Below are positions 46,631 to 54,627 of a DNA stretch of 64,000 bases, piece by piece; within the stretch, counting starts at the first letter, position 1; each line of letters opens with the position of its first letter. Source of the DNA: Alphaproteobacteria bacterium 32-64-14 (GTDB taxonomy: Bacteria > Pseudomonadota > Alphaproteobacteria > Caulobacterales > Hyphomonadaceae). The translations under genes and the position numbers were made by a program. Where the stretch lies: assembly GCA_002280725.1 (NCBI GenBank), contig NCEM01000021.1, positions 41,683 to 105,682 of the forward strand, written 5' to 3'. The notes below the pieces were generated by a model. That model saw only the letters and a program-made list of their open reading frames with translations, ran no database searches and had not been told where the DNA came from.

Positions 46631-48481
46631 TCAGGGTCCGAAGATCAGGTCGACCACGGCCTTGGGCAAACGTGTCGAGGCCTCGAATTCGGCGCGGCGG
46701 CCCTTGTCGATAATCTCGTTTGGAAATTTGCGGACCATTTCGCGCAGGGTCGATTCAGCATCGTTTTCACGGCCATTGAGGCGCAGGGCTGCGGCGAGGA
46801 TGTAAGCCGCGAGCGGCGCGCCATCGGGCGCTGCGGCTTCGGCGTATCGCAGCGCTTCGGCCTTGTTGCCGTGCATGATGTGATAGATCGCAAGCGGCTG
46901 GTTGTACCAGGGCGGATGGCCGGGGTTGAACGCAATCGCGCGCTCGCCAAGCTCACGCCCACGATCGGACCCATCGGTCAGGATCATCATCTGGGCCGCG
47001 TCCGCGAGGATTTCAGCATTGTTCGGGTTGAGCTTCAACGCCGTCTCGATCGACTTGCGAAAGCCGTCGCTATCGCCCGCCTGGAACTGGGCGATGGCGA
47101 GATACTGGTAAGCCATCGCCGACGAGGAGTTTGCCTCGACCGCGCGATTGGCGGCGGCAAGCGCGCGCTGCGCCGGCGGAAGGTCGTTGGCGCGCAGGTT
47201 GAAGTTGTAGCGAACTTCGTCGCCATACATCCACGACAACTTGGCCCACGCAGGCGCATAGCGCGGCGAGCGGCGCGTCACCTGCTCCAGGCAGGCGCGC
47301 ACTTCCTCGTGCTTCGCTCGTGATTTGGCGCGCGAATATTCATAGGATTCCAGCACACACAGATAGTCCGGCATGGAGATCGCGCGATCCTCTGTGAGAT
47401 CTTCCTTCAGCCGCTCCTGAATCACGCCGTGAGGTTGGCCGAGCTGTCCGGCGACCTGTCCGGCGATCTTCGACTGGACGGCGAGGACGCCGCCGGCGTC
47501 ATGCAGCGGGCTTTCATCGACTTCGGACCACACGACGCGATTGCTGTTGGCTTGGATAAGCTGGCTGGTCACGCGCAGGGTGTTGCTTGAGGCCTGAATT
47601 GAGCCGGTGACGATGAAGTCGGCGCCGTGTGGATCAGCGCGCGCATCTTCGGCCGAGACGCCGTAGACGGTGTCGTAGCCAAGCACTGTGAGTTCGGGAA
47701 AGCGGGACAGGCTGTCGATCAGGTCGATCTGGATGCCATCGCGCAGGCTGGCAGCGTAATCCGGGCCATCGATCAGCTGATAGCGGGCCACGAAGATGAC
47801 CGGCCCGGCAGGGCGGCCGCCGACGAATTCGCGTCCGGGTTCGGTGGCGATAGGCCTTGGTCCCATGAACATCACGGCGAAGATCGCGACGAGGCCAAGC
47901 GAGGCCGCAATTAGGATGGCGGGCATGACCCAGGGCCGACCTGCGGCCAGCGATGCGATCCGGCCGGCGGGGCTGGGCGCTAGCCGCGGCCGGGTGGGGA
48001 CGGGCGGCTCACCGATCTGTGGATCGACAGCCGCGCCGGACGGGGATCCGGCCGGCGGGAGCGAGGCTGGCGGGCTTGGCGGCGTGATCCGCGAGAAGGC
48101 CGGCTGGTAGCCGCCCGGTGGCAGGTCGATCTGGACCGTCACCCCGGGGGGTGGCTTCCTGTAGAACGCGGCGAGCTGGGTGCGCAGGCGGCTGGCCTGG
48201 ACCCGCACGATGGAATCCAAGCGCGGATCGAACGCGGGCGGGCGTCCGAAGACGTCGATTGCAATCGTGTATTCCTTCAGCTTGTCGCCGGCGCCATTCA
48301 GGGTTTCCGTAACGATATGGTCAAGCAGGCTCTGTAGGCGCTGCGACCCGGCGAACGCGCGCGACTCCTTGATGACGCGGAGAGCGGAGTCGATTTCCGC
48401 ACGCCCCGGCGTGTTCGAGTCGGTGCCCCCTACGGAGTCCAGACCCTTTCCGTCCCCGTCTGGCGGGTTGGAAAAGTCCAT
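46631..48481 (-). CDS. Membrane-anchored TPR protein with TolB/FlgO-like domain
   Basis: This protein has 616 residues. The N-terminal cytoplasmic region (about 30-110) has SRAFAGSQRLQSLLDHIV and SIVRVQASRLRTQLAAFY, seen in large TPR/CadC-like bacterial regulators, though not a known DNA-binding motif. A proline-rich linker leads to one membrane helix (about 185-207). It is followed by a TolB_N/FlgO-type segment (IQIDLIDSLSRFPELTVLGYD; ADFIVTGSIQASSNTLRV) and then about six TPR-like units with AINFQAGD/LNPNNAE-type pairs. It is probably a sensory or scaffold protein facing the periplasm. ATG 48481 (GGGGCGG upstream) is preferred to 48511. It is divergent from a CheY-like gene. Confidence 0.75.
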   Translation of the reverse strand: MDFSNPPDGDGKGLDSVGGTDSNTPGRAEIDSALRVIKESRAFAGSQRLQSLLDHIVTETLNGAGDKLKEYTIAIDVFGRPPAFDPRLDSIVRVQASRLRTQLAAFYRKPPPGVTVQIDLPPGGYQPAFSRITPPSPPASLPPAGSPSGAAVDPQIGEPPVPTRPRLAPSPAGRIASLAAGRPWVMPAILIAASLGLVAIFAVMFMGPRPIATEPGREFVGGRPAGPVIFVARYQLIDGPDYAASLRDGIQIDLIDSLSRFPELTVLGYDTVYGVSAEDARADPHGADFIVTGSIQASSNTLRVTSQLIQANSNRVVWSEVDESPLHDAGGVLAVQSKIAGQVAGQLGQPHGVIQERLKEDLTEDRAISMPDYLCVLESYEYSRAKSRAKHEEVRACLEQVTRRSPRYAPAWAKLSWMYGDEVRYNFNLRANDLPPAQRALAAANRAVEANSSSAMAYQYLAIAQFQAGDSDGFRKSIETALKLNPNNAEILADAAQMMILTDGSDRGRELGERAIAFNPGHPPWYNQPLAIYHIMHGNKAEALRYAEAAAPDGAPLAAYILAAALRLNGRENDAESTLREMVRKFPNEIIDKGRRAEFEASTRLPKAVVDLIFGP

Positions 48482-48798
48482 CTTGCCGCCCCAATTGCGA
48501 CCTTCTGGCATACTGGCCCACGCGGCCGCATTGTAAAGCGCTATCGCGCTCCGTGTAACATTTCATTTTTATGAACCAATACAGTGAGTTGGAGCACGTA
48601 ACATTCGTGTAGCTGTTACGGGGTCGCGCGACTGCCGATTTAGCCTTCTGCTGGACGGCTAACTCCATCATGTCACCGGTCGCAGTGCGGGGGTCTTCCG
48701 TCCCCCCCAACCCACGAGGGCCACCGCACATCGCGAAGTGCCCGGGCGCAGGAGCTTGCTTCAGCACCCGGGCACTATCGCCGTTTTCGGAGATAGTG
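48482..48798. promoter_or_regulatory. Divergent promoter region with GTAACA half-sites
   Basis: The region is A/T-richer than its neighbours. It holds an inverted repeat at 48598-48619 (GTAACA-N10-TGTTAC) and a further GTAACA at 48555-48560, a plausible operator cluster for the TPR gene. No gene is seen. Confidence 0.5.
48598..48619. promoter_or_regulatory. Palindromic operator candidate GTAACA-N10-TGTTAC
   Basis: The six-base arms are exact and one helical turn and a half apart. A third GTAACA lies about 40 bases away in the direction of the TPR gene. The binding protein is unknown. Confidence 0.45.
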
Positions 48799-49176
48799 AT
48801 GTCTGACGGCACGCCGACCGGGGCGCGCTTGGCATTGGTGGTCGACGATAATCCGTCGGCTGGCGCCATCAGTGGCGCCCTGCTCGAAGCTTCGGGCTGG
48901 ACCGTTGAACATGCTCGCGATGGTTTCGAAGCAATCGTAAAGTTTCGGGTCCGAAACTATGGCGCCGTGGTGCTGGATTACCGGTTGCCCGGCATGGACG
49001 GCGTTGCTGTGCTGTCCTGGATGAAGCGGCACCTGACTGTGTGCCCGGATGTGGTTGTTGTCTCGTCCGAACCGCTGGCGCTGTTGCGCGAGAAATTCCG
49101 GGGGCTGGAGGTGAAGGCGATCCTCCAGAAGCCGGTTTCGGCGCTGGACCTGTGCCAGATCCTGCAGGCGGCTTGA
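48799..49176 (+). CDS. Single-domain (CheY-like) response regulator
   Basis: This 125-residue receiver domain only. Acidic pocket residues are in LVVDDNPS, the phospho-acceptor Asp in VVLDYRLPGMDG and the conserved Lys in ILQKPVS. There is no output domain, so it must act by binding a partner or in a phosphorelay. GGAG precedes ATG 48799. No kinase adjoins it; it faces away from the TPR/TolB-like gene, which may be its functional partner. Confidence 0.88.
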   Translation: MSDGTPTGARLALVVDDNPSAGAISGALLEASGWTVEHARDGFEAIVKFRVRNYGAVVLDYRLPGMDGVAVLSWMKRHLTVCPDVVVVSSEPLALLREKFRGLEVKAILQKPVSALDLCQILQAA

Positions 49177-49267
49177 TCCCCAATCCGAGCCGGGAACTTT
49201 TCACTTCGTTAAGTGACCGCGGTCAGAATGAGCGTCCCGACGCCTGCGCTTGCGGGCGCCGACAGCC

Positions 49268-50353
49268 ATGGGCCGGCAGATGACGCGCTATTCTCGACAA
49301 GTGATCCCGGGGCGTACGCAGGGCGAGGATGGGGACGAGAAGGCCGCCATCGACAGCATGATCTTCGGCGCGAAGAAAAAGCGCGCGCCGAGCGCGGGCA
49401 GCGACGCAGACGCCCCCGATTTCCTGCCGCCCGTCGACGAAGACGAGGCGGACCTGCTGGTGGGCCGCTCGAACAATGAGCGCCGCAAGAATCTGAACGA
49501 CCGGCGTGGCAATGGCGACCGCCGCGCCACTGGCCGCAAATCCGGCGAGTACGCGCCGCTACGCGAGCAGGGCGGCTATCGCGGTTCCGACGACGGCAAG
49601 CGTGGCCCGATCCTTCTGGTCGGCGCGATGCTGATTGTCGCCGTGTTCGGTTTTGTCGTGTGGAGCGCCTATCGCGAAGGCTTCAAGGGCGATGAGGCTG
49701 CCGAGGTCCAGACGCTGGCGGATTCCGGCGGCTTCAAGCGGCCCTACATCGACACGCGCGAGCCTGCTGCCCCGACCGTGGCGGAAGAGGCGGAAGTGCT
49801 CGATACGCTTGATGGTGCGCCTGCTTCGAGCGAGGTGAGGCCTGCAACGCCTGCGGCTCCTGCTCCGGTGGCTGCTGCGCCCGCGCCGGTGCCGCAATCG
49901 CCCGTAGTGGCCAAGCCGCCCGCGCCGCTGAAGACGCCTGCCGCGGCGCCGACGCCCGCTCAGCCTGTACGGGCGGCGACCGCGCTGACGGAACCTGCGC
50001 CTGTTTCGCTGACGCCTGCGCCGGCCGTCAAACCGGCGGCGTCGCCTGCGCCGAAGCCTGTTGCGGCCGTTTCACCAGCGGGCGCGAAGCCTGTTTTCGC
50101 CGTAGGCGGCGCATGGGTTGCGCAGCTTGCGTCCACGGGGTCCGAGGTCGGCGCGATCGAGGAATGGGGCCGCCTGGCGAAGTCGTGGCCTGAGCTTCTG
50201 GGCGCTGCCGAAAGGTCGATCCAGACGGCAGACGTGAACGGCCAAACCCGCTACCGTCTGCGTGCTGGAGCTTTCGCGTCCAAGGCGGATGCTGCGTCGT
50301 TCTGCGCCGAAGTGAAGGCGAAGGGCGGGAACTGCCTTCCGGCGGCGAAGTAA
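49268..50353 (+). CDS. SPOR-domain membrane protein
   Basis: This 361-residue protein has a charged N-terminal cytoplasmic part, one membrane helix (GPILLVGAMLIVAVFGFVVW, about 114-134) and a long Pro/Ala-rich periplasmic linker. It ends in a SPOR domain: GGAWVAQLASTGSEVGAIEE to RYRLRAGAFASKADAASFC. SPOR domains bind denuded glycans at division sites. The position upstream of nagZ-scpAB-tatABC is conserved in alphaproteobacteria. The start is uncertain (49268 or 49280); no strong ribosome-binding site is seen. Confidence 0.85.
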   Translation: MGRQMTRYSRQVIPGRTQGEDGDEKAAIDSMIFGAKKKRAPSAGSDADAPDFLPPVDEDEADLLVGRSNNERRKNLNDRRGNGDRRATGRKSGEYAPLREQGGYRGSDDGKRGPILLVGAMLIVAVFGFVVWSAYREGFKGDEAAEVQTLADSGGFKRPYIDTREPAAPTVAEEAEVLDTLDGAPASSEVRPATPAAPAPVAAAPAPVPQSPVVAKPPAPLKTPAAAPTPAQPVRAATALTEPAPVSLTPAPAVKPAASPAPKPVAAVSPAGAKPVFAVGGAWVAQLASTGSEVGAIEEWGRLAKSWPELLGAAERSIQTADVNGQTRYRLRAGAFASKADAASFCAEVKAKGGNCLPAAK

Positions 50354-50365
50354 CCGGACGAGCCG

Positions 50366-51430
50366 ATGGCCCAACCCAGTGCGTGCATCCTGTCCGTTTC
50401 GGGGCTGAAGCTCACGGACGGAGAACGGACGCTCCTGTCAGAGACAAACCCGTGGGGCGTCATCCTCATGGGCCGCTCGTGCGAGAGCCCTGCGCAGGTG
50501 AAGGCGCTGAACGACTCGATCTGTGATGCGACAGGGCGCAACACGCTGATCTTCATCGATCAGGAAGGCGGGCGCGTGCGCCGCCTGAAGCCGCCGATGT
50601 GGCCGGACTTTCCGGCGCCGGGCGTTTATGGCGCGCTGTACAGCCAAGATCGCGAGGCGGCGTACGCTGCGGTGTGGCTGCATCACCGGTTGATGGCGGC
50701 TGAGCTCGAGCCCATCGGCATTCGCGCGGACTGCGCGCCGGTGGTCGATATCCATCATGAGGGCATGCACAAGATCGTCGGCGATCGTGCGTTCGGCGCG
50801 ACCGCCGAGATGGTGGCCGACCTCGCGCAAGTCGCGCTCGACGGTCTGGGCGCGGGCGGCGTTGCGGGCGTGATCAAGCACATGCCGGGGCATGGCCGCG
50901 CGGAAGTCGACAGTCACGAGAGCATGCCCGTGGTGCGGGGCGGGCGCGAGCTGGTCGAGATCGACATCGCGCCGTTCAAGGCGGTGCGCCATGCGGCGAT
51001 GGGGATGACGGCGCATCTGGCGTTCCCGGCGCTCGACGATGACAAGACGCCGGCGACGCTGTCCCCGAAGATCATCAATGAGGTCATTCGCGGCGAGATC
51101 GGTTTCGGTGGTCTGCTGATGACGGACGATCTCGGCATGAAGGCGCTGGGCGGATCGCTGGCCTCGCGGGCGGAGCGGGCGCTGGCGGCGGGCTGCGACG
51201 TGATCCTGCACTGCGCGGGACTGGATGCCTGGGGCAAGGTGCTGCGCGAGCCGGACGCCGTGCTGCGCGAAATGCAGGAGGTGGTGGCTGTCTGCCCACC
51301 CCTGTCAGGCGAGTCGCTGCGCCGGGCGGAAGCTGCGGATGCTGCCACCGGCCATGTGACGCCCCTTGATGCAGCTGAAGGCAGGGCCCGGCTGACCCAA
51401 CTGTTGTCGGGCGGGGCGGGCGAATCTTGA
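50366..51430 (+). CDS. nagZ: Beta-N-acetylhexosaminidase NagZ (GH3)
   Basis: This 354-residue cytoplasmic enzyme removes GlcNAc from recycled muropeptides. Family motifs: FIDQEGGRVRRLKPP, VIKHMPGHGRAEVDSHESMP (with the catalytic Asp-His pair region) and LLMTDDLGMKALGGSL, which contains the Asp nucleophile. It starts 12 bases after the SPOR gene. In related genomes scpA follows at once; here a convergent Abi-like gene begins 13 bases after its stop. Confidence 0.93.
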   Translation: MAQPSACILSVSGLKLTDGERTLLSETNPWGVILMGRSCESPAQVKALNDSICDATGRNTLIFIDQEGGRVRRLKPPMWPDFPAPGVYGALYSQDREAAYAAVWLHHRLMAAELEPIGIRADCAPVVDIHHEGMHKIVGDRAFGATAEMVADLAQVALDGLGAGGVAGVIKHMPGHGRAEVDSHESMPVVRGGRELVEIDIAPFKAVRHAAMGMTAHLAFPALDDDKTPATLSPKIINEVIRGEIGFGGLLMTDDLGMKALGGSLASRAERALAAGCDVILHCAGLDAWGKVLREPDAVLREMQEVVAVCPPLSGESLRRAEAADAATGHVTPLDAAEGRARLTQLLSGGAGES

Positions 51431-51443
51431 TTGATGATCGCGG

Positions 51444-52268
51444 CTAGCCGAACCAGTTGAACCATTTCGGTCGGGTGGTGCGATCAATAAATTTGCCCAT
51501 TGTCGTTACATGCTTCCCGGCTGCTAGCATGTGGTGAAGCAGAAGATCCGCCAAAGCATCATGGTCTGTCGCATTCACAGGACGCAGATTTAGTCCGACG
51601 AACATGAACGCCTCAGTGACGCCGGCAAGGTGGCGCGTTAAAATCACTTCGTGATGAGCTATGCGATTTCTGAGCACGTAGATGCGCTCCAAACATTCTG
51701 CCACGTCGGCCCGCTTGATGCGCTTGTCGGGGAAGACCTTCTTGAGTGCCGGCCGCCAGAGGCTGGAGTCGTAGTCTGCCGAAAACAGGCGTTTCCAAAA
51801 ATAGATCGTTAGCTGTGCGATGACCTTTCCTTGAGTCACCGTGATTTTCTGTTGCCGTCTCTTGACGCGTTGGTCGTGAGTAATGTTGGCGGGTACCCCG
51901 TTTGGGAATGCCAGCGTATCAAGCGCGACCTTTTCCTGATTGGTGAGCTTCGCGTACATGGCTCGTTGAGCGTCACGTATGCCTTTGTTCACACGGTGAA
52001 CTTCCTCTGGCTTCAAGACGGCAGGGAGCGGCTGCATCAGTAGCCAATCCTGCACGCCGAGATGCCGTGCCATAGCCTCATTGACACAGTTTCTGAGTGC
52101 AATCTCTGTTAAGGCGACAAGCGGCATAAATCCGCCGGAAACGCAGGTTGAATGCTGGTGGAGGGTAACTCCGTGCGCATCGGAACCCGTGAACTCGCGG
52201 AACTCCCGGAGCCGTTCGGCGGAAATCATGCGTATGGAATCGGGCACAGCTGTGGCTTTGATTTTCAT
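51444..52268 (-). CDS. Abi-like (HEPN) abortive-infection protein
   Basis: This 274-residue protein resembles the Abi_2 / AbiF-type family. The HEPN RNase motif is VLRNRIAHHEVI (Arg-N-R-x4-His pattern), inside a helical protein that also has GGFMPLVALTEIALRNCVNEAM near residue 50. Such proteins are ribonuclease toxins that stop growth on phage infection, held inactive until triggered (family knowledge). Codon use is less GC-biased than in its neighbours. It interrupts the conserved nagZ-scpA junction, on the opposite strand. ATG 52268 is backed by GGGGGGA 6 bases upstream. A divergent small-RNA-like unit starts at its 5' end. Confidence 0.82.
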   Translation of the reverse strand: MKIKATAVPDSIRMISAERLREFREFTGSDAHGVTLHQHSTCVSGGFMPLVALTEIALRNCVNEAMARHLGVQDWLLMQPLPAVLKPEEVHRVNKGIRDAQRAMYAKLTNQEKVALDTLAFPNGVPANITHDQRVKRRQQKITVTQGKVIAQLTIYFWKRLFSADYDSSLWRPALKKVFPDKRIKRADVAECLERIYVLRNRIAHHEVILTRHLAGVTEAFMFVGLNLRPVNATDHDALADLLLHHMLAAGKHVTTMGKFIDRTTRPKWFNWFG

Positions 52269-52296
52269 TGACAATCCCCCCGTTTTATCCTATATG
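52268..52296 (+). promoter_or_regulatory. Strong sigma-70-like promoter
   Basis: TTGACA (52268-52273), a 17-base spacer and TATATG (52291-52296) are close to the ideal housekeeping promoter. Its -35 box abuts the start codon of the minus-strand Abi-like gene. On the minus strand TATAGGATAAAA in the same segment may be the abi promoter, so the two would compete. Confidence 0.65.
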
Positions 52297-52302
52297 TCGC
52301 CT

Positions 52303-52398
52303 TGAAACGTCGGGATCAATGCGGCTGCGCGCTTGTCGTGACGGGCACCCGACGCCCCATTAAAGAGCGCTCCGGCTTGCCCGGCGCGCTCTTTTCTT
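52303..52398 (+). ncRNA. Candidate small RNA adjacent to the Abi-like gene
   Basis: A promoter at 52268-52296 and an intrinsic terminator at 52362-52398 bound about 95 transcribed bases with no open frame. A 7-bp stem CGTCGGG / CCCGACG (52308-52314 with 52348-52354) folds the 5' part. Position and size fit an RNA partner of an AbiF-type HEPN toxin, or an antisense regulator of the abi leader. Existence is inferred from sequence only. Confidence 0.5.
52362..52398 (+). terminator. Intrinsic terminator of the candidate small RNA
   Basis: A 9-bp stem AAAGAGCGC / GCGCTCTTT with an inner CCGG/CCGG stem runs into TTTTCTTTT. Confidence 0.88.
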
Positions 52399-52466
52399 TT
52401 GTGTTTTCAGCGGGTCTTATTTCTATCCCGCTTTCGCTTCGCCAAGTTACGCACTAGTGCGGATAG

Positions 52467-53291
52467 ATGACCGCAATATCCGGTTCCGACGATAGCATGC
52501 TGACGCAGGCGGCCGCTGAAGCCGCCGACGCGGCGGATGCTTTTACCGTCGACCTCGAGGGGTATGAGGGGCCGCTACACCTGCTGCTGGACCTTGCCCG
52601 GAAGCACAAGATCGACCTCGTGAAAGTGCCGATCCTGCAGCTGGCCGATCAGTACCTGCTGTGGGTTCATGCGGCGCGCGAGAAGCGCATCGATATCGCC
52701 GCAGACTATCTCTTGATGGCGGCCTGGCTCGCCTTCCTGAAATCGAAGTTGCTGCTGCCGTCCGAGAAGAAGGACGAGAACGAGGTTGATCCTGATGCGC
52801 TGGCGGGGCGGCTGGCTTTCCGGCTGCGCAGGCTGGAGGCCATGCGTAACGCTGTGAACGAACTCTACGAGGGCAATCTCGATGGGCGCGATGTGTTTCC
52901 GCGCGGCGATCCGCAGCTGGCCAAAATCATCCGCAAGCCGATCTGGAACTCCACGCTGCACGATATCCTGAAGGCGTTCGGCGACATCAATACGCGCAAG
53001 GTGAAGATGCGCGCGCACGTCATCAAGCGGCAGCCGGTGGTTCCGCTCGAAGCTGCGCGTCAGAGACTGGCGGCGCTTGTGCCTGACCTGATCGACTGGG
53101 CGTCGATCCAGCAGATGCATGTGATCGATGAAGAGTCGAAGGATGCGCCGCGACGCTCCGAAGTCGCGAGCTTCTTCTCGGCGGCGCTGGAGCTGACCAA
53201 GAACCGGGTGGTGGATATCCGGCAGGACCAGCTGTTCTCCGATGTCTATGTGCGCAAGACGCCGGCTGAAGACCTGAAGGCGGCCGAATGA
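52467..53291 (+). CDS. scpA: Segregation and condensation protein ScpA
   Basis: This 274-residue kleisin subunit of the SMC-ScpAB complex, which compacts and segregates the chromosome. The family start is DLEGYEGPLHLLLDLARKHK and DLVKVPILQLADQYL. The middle LMAAWLAFLKSKLLLPSE and the C-terminal winged helix region (RSEVASFFSAALELTKNRVV) are typical. The stop overlaps the scpB start (ATGA). The promoter is probably in the 70 bases after the upstream terminator. Confidence 0.93.
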   Translation: MTAISGSDDSMLTQAAAEAADAADAFTVDLEGYEGPLHLLLDLARKHKIDLVKVPILQLADQYLLWVHAAREKRIDIAADYLLMAAWLAFLKSKLLLPSEKKDENEVDPDALAGRLAFRLRRLEAMRNAVNELYEGNLDGRDVFPRGDPQLAKIIRKPIWNSTLHDILKAFGDINTRKVKMRAHVIKRQPVVPLEAARQRLAALVPDLIDWASIQQMHVIDEESKDAPRRSEVASFFSAALELTKNRVVDIRQDQLFSDVYVRKTPAEDLKAAE

Positions 53292-54085
53292 GCGGGGAAG
53301 AGGAAAAGCCCGACCTGAAGGCGATGCGCGATGCGGTCGCCAAGCTGGCGAAGCAGCGCAAGACGCCGGCGCCAGAAGGTGCGCCGGCCGCCGAGGCGGC
53401 GCCCAAGCTGGCAAGGCCTGTCACCGATCCCGAGAAGCTGAGCGATGCGTTGCGCCGCGCGGAGGCCGTGCTTTTTGCCTCCAACGAGGCGGTCGATGCG
53501 ACGACGCTGGCCGAGGCGCTGCCGCCGGGCGTGGAGGCGGGCGATGTGTTGCTGCAGCTGAAGGCCGACTATTCCAAGCGCGGCGTGCAGCTGGTGGAGC
53601 TGGCCGGCAAGTGGCGGTTTCAAACCGCGCCGGACCTCGCCTTCCTGTTCGAGGAGACCCGCGAGCAGCCGCGTGCGTTGTCGCGCGCAGCCCTTGAGAC
53701 GCTGGCCATCATCGCCTACTGCCAGCCGGTGACCCGGGCCGAGATCGAGGATGTGCGGGGGGTCGCGGTGTCGTCTGGCACGATCGACATTCTCATGGAG
53801 GCCGGCTGGATCAGGCCGCGCGGACGGCGGCGGACGCCCGGGCGGCCTGTGACATTTGGCGTCACCGACGCCTTCCTGGTGCATTTCGGGTTGGATTCGA
53901 TCGACAGCCTGCCGGGCAGGGACGAGCTGAAGGCTTCGGGCCTGCTCAGCGCCGATATTCCAAGGGATTTCGAGTTTGCCGGGACGCCCCGCGATCCCGA
54001 GACGGGCGAGCTTCTGGGCGAGGACGCGCTGGAGGATTCGGAGTTCCAGTCCGACTTCCTCGAGGGGGCGGAAGACCGGGGTTAG
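53288..54085 (+). CDS. scpB: Segregation and condensation protein ScpB
   Basis: This 265-residue winged-helix partner of ScpA has VLFASNEAVDATTLAEALP, ALSRAALETLAIIAYCQPVT and EIEDVRGVAVSSGTIDILMEAGW, all typical of ScpB. The first 45 residues and the last 40 are charged and probably disordered. Translationally coupled to scpA by a 4-base overlap. Confidence 0.93.
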   Translation: MSGEEEKPDLKAMRDAVAKLAKQRKTPAPEGAPAAEAAPKLARPVTDPEKLSDALRRAEAVLFASNEAVDATTLAEALPPGVEAGDVLLQLKADYSKRGVQLVELAGKWRFQTAPDLAFLFEETREQPRALSRAALETLAIIAYCQPVTRAEIEDVRGVAVSSGTIDILMEAGWIRPRGRRRTPGRPVTFGVTDAFLVHFGLDSIDSLPGRDELKASGLLSADIPRDFEFAGTPRDPETGELLGEDALEDSEFQSDFLEGAEDRG

Positions 54086-54151
54086 GCGTGGCCGCGCTTT
54101 GGTTTGCGCTAACGCTCCGGCAGGGTTACGTTATTGTCAGAAGGAGCCCGC

Positions 54152-54268
54152 GTGGAAGCTAGGATTGGCCTGATCGAATTGGCCTTGCTCGCAGCCGTCA
54201 TGATCGTGTTGCCAGCGCCTGCCTTCGTGAAGATGGCGGTGGTGGCTTCCCTGGCGGGCTTGCACTAG
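54152..54268 (+). CDS. Small hydrophobic protein (38 aa) between scpB and tatA
   Basis: A GTG start has a strong AAGGAG 5 bases upstream. The peptide is VEARIGLIELALLAAVMIVL followed by PAPAFVKMAVVASLAGLH, giving one or two short membrane helices. It lies in the scpB-tatA gap, in the same direction, and could be a small Tat- or membrane-associated peptide. Not known to be described. Confidence 0.5.
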   Translation: MEARIGLIELALLAAVMIVLPAPAFVKMAVVASLAGLH

Positions 54269-54323
54269 AACCGGCGCGGGACGCCAGACTAATCCGCCGG
54301 ATGCGGCGAACGGAGTAGACAAC

Positions 54324-54551
54324 ATGGGACGCATCGGTCCTGTCGAGATTATCATCTTCCTGGTGGTCGTCCTGCTGATCTTCGGCGGTCGCGGCAAGAT
54401 TTCGGGCATCATGGGCGACTTCGCGAAAGGCATCAAAAGCTTTCGCAAGGGGATGAAGGAACCGGACGTCGACACGAGCCAGACCACGTCTGGCGCGATG
54501 ATCAACGAGCCGATCAACGTCACCCCCGAGAAGGAAAAGACGAAGGTCTGA
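54324..54551 (+). CDS. tatA: Sec-independent translocase TatA
   Basis: This 75-residue protein has a N-terminal membrane helix (VEIIIFLVVVLLIFGG), hinge and amphipathic helix (SGIMGDFAKGIKSFRKGM) and a charged tail. TatA oligomerises to form the pathway for folded twin-arginine substrates. It is first of the tatABC group. GGAG lies upstream of the ATG. Confidence 0.93.
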   Translation: MGRIGPVEIIIFLVVVLLIFGGRGKISGIMGDFAKGIKSFRKGMKEPDVDTSQTTSGAMINEPINVTPEKEKTKV

Positions 54552-54627
54552 TGTGCCCTGCTCGCCTGCGCTGTGGCGGCCTGGTGAGCGTGCGTGAACT
54601 CTCGCCTCCGAAAGGAGCGCCATCGCC

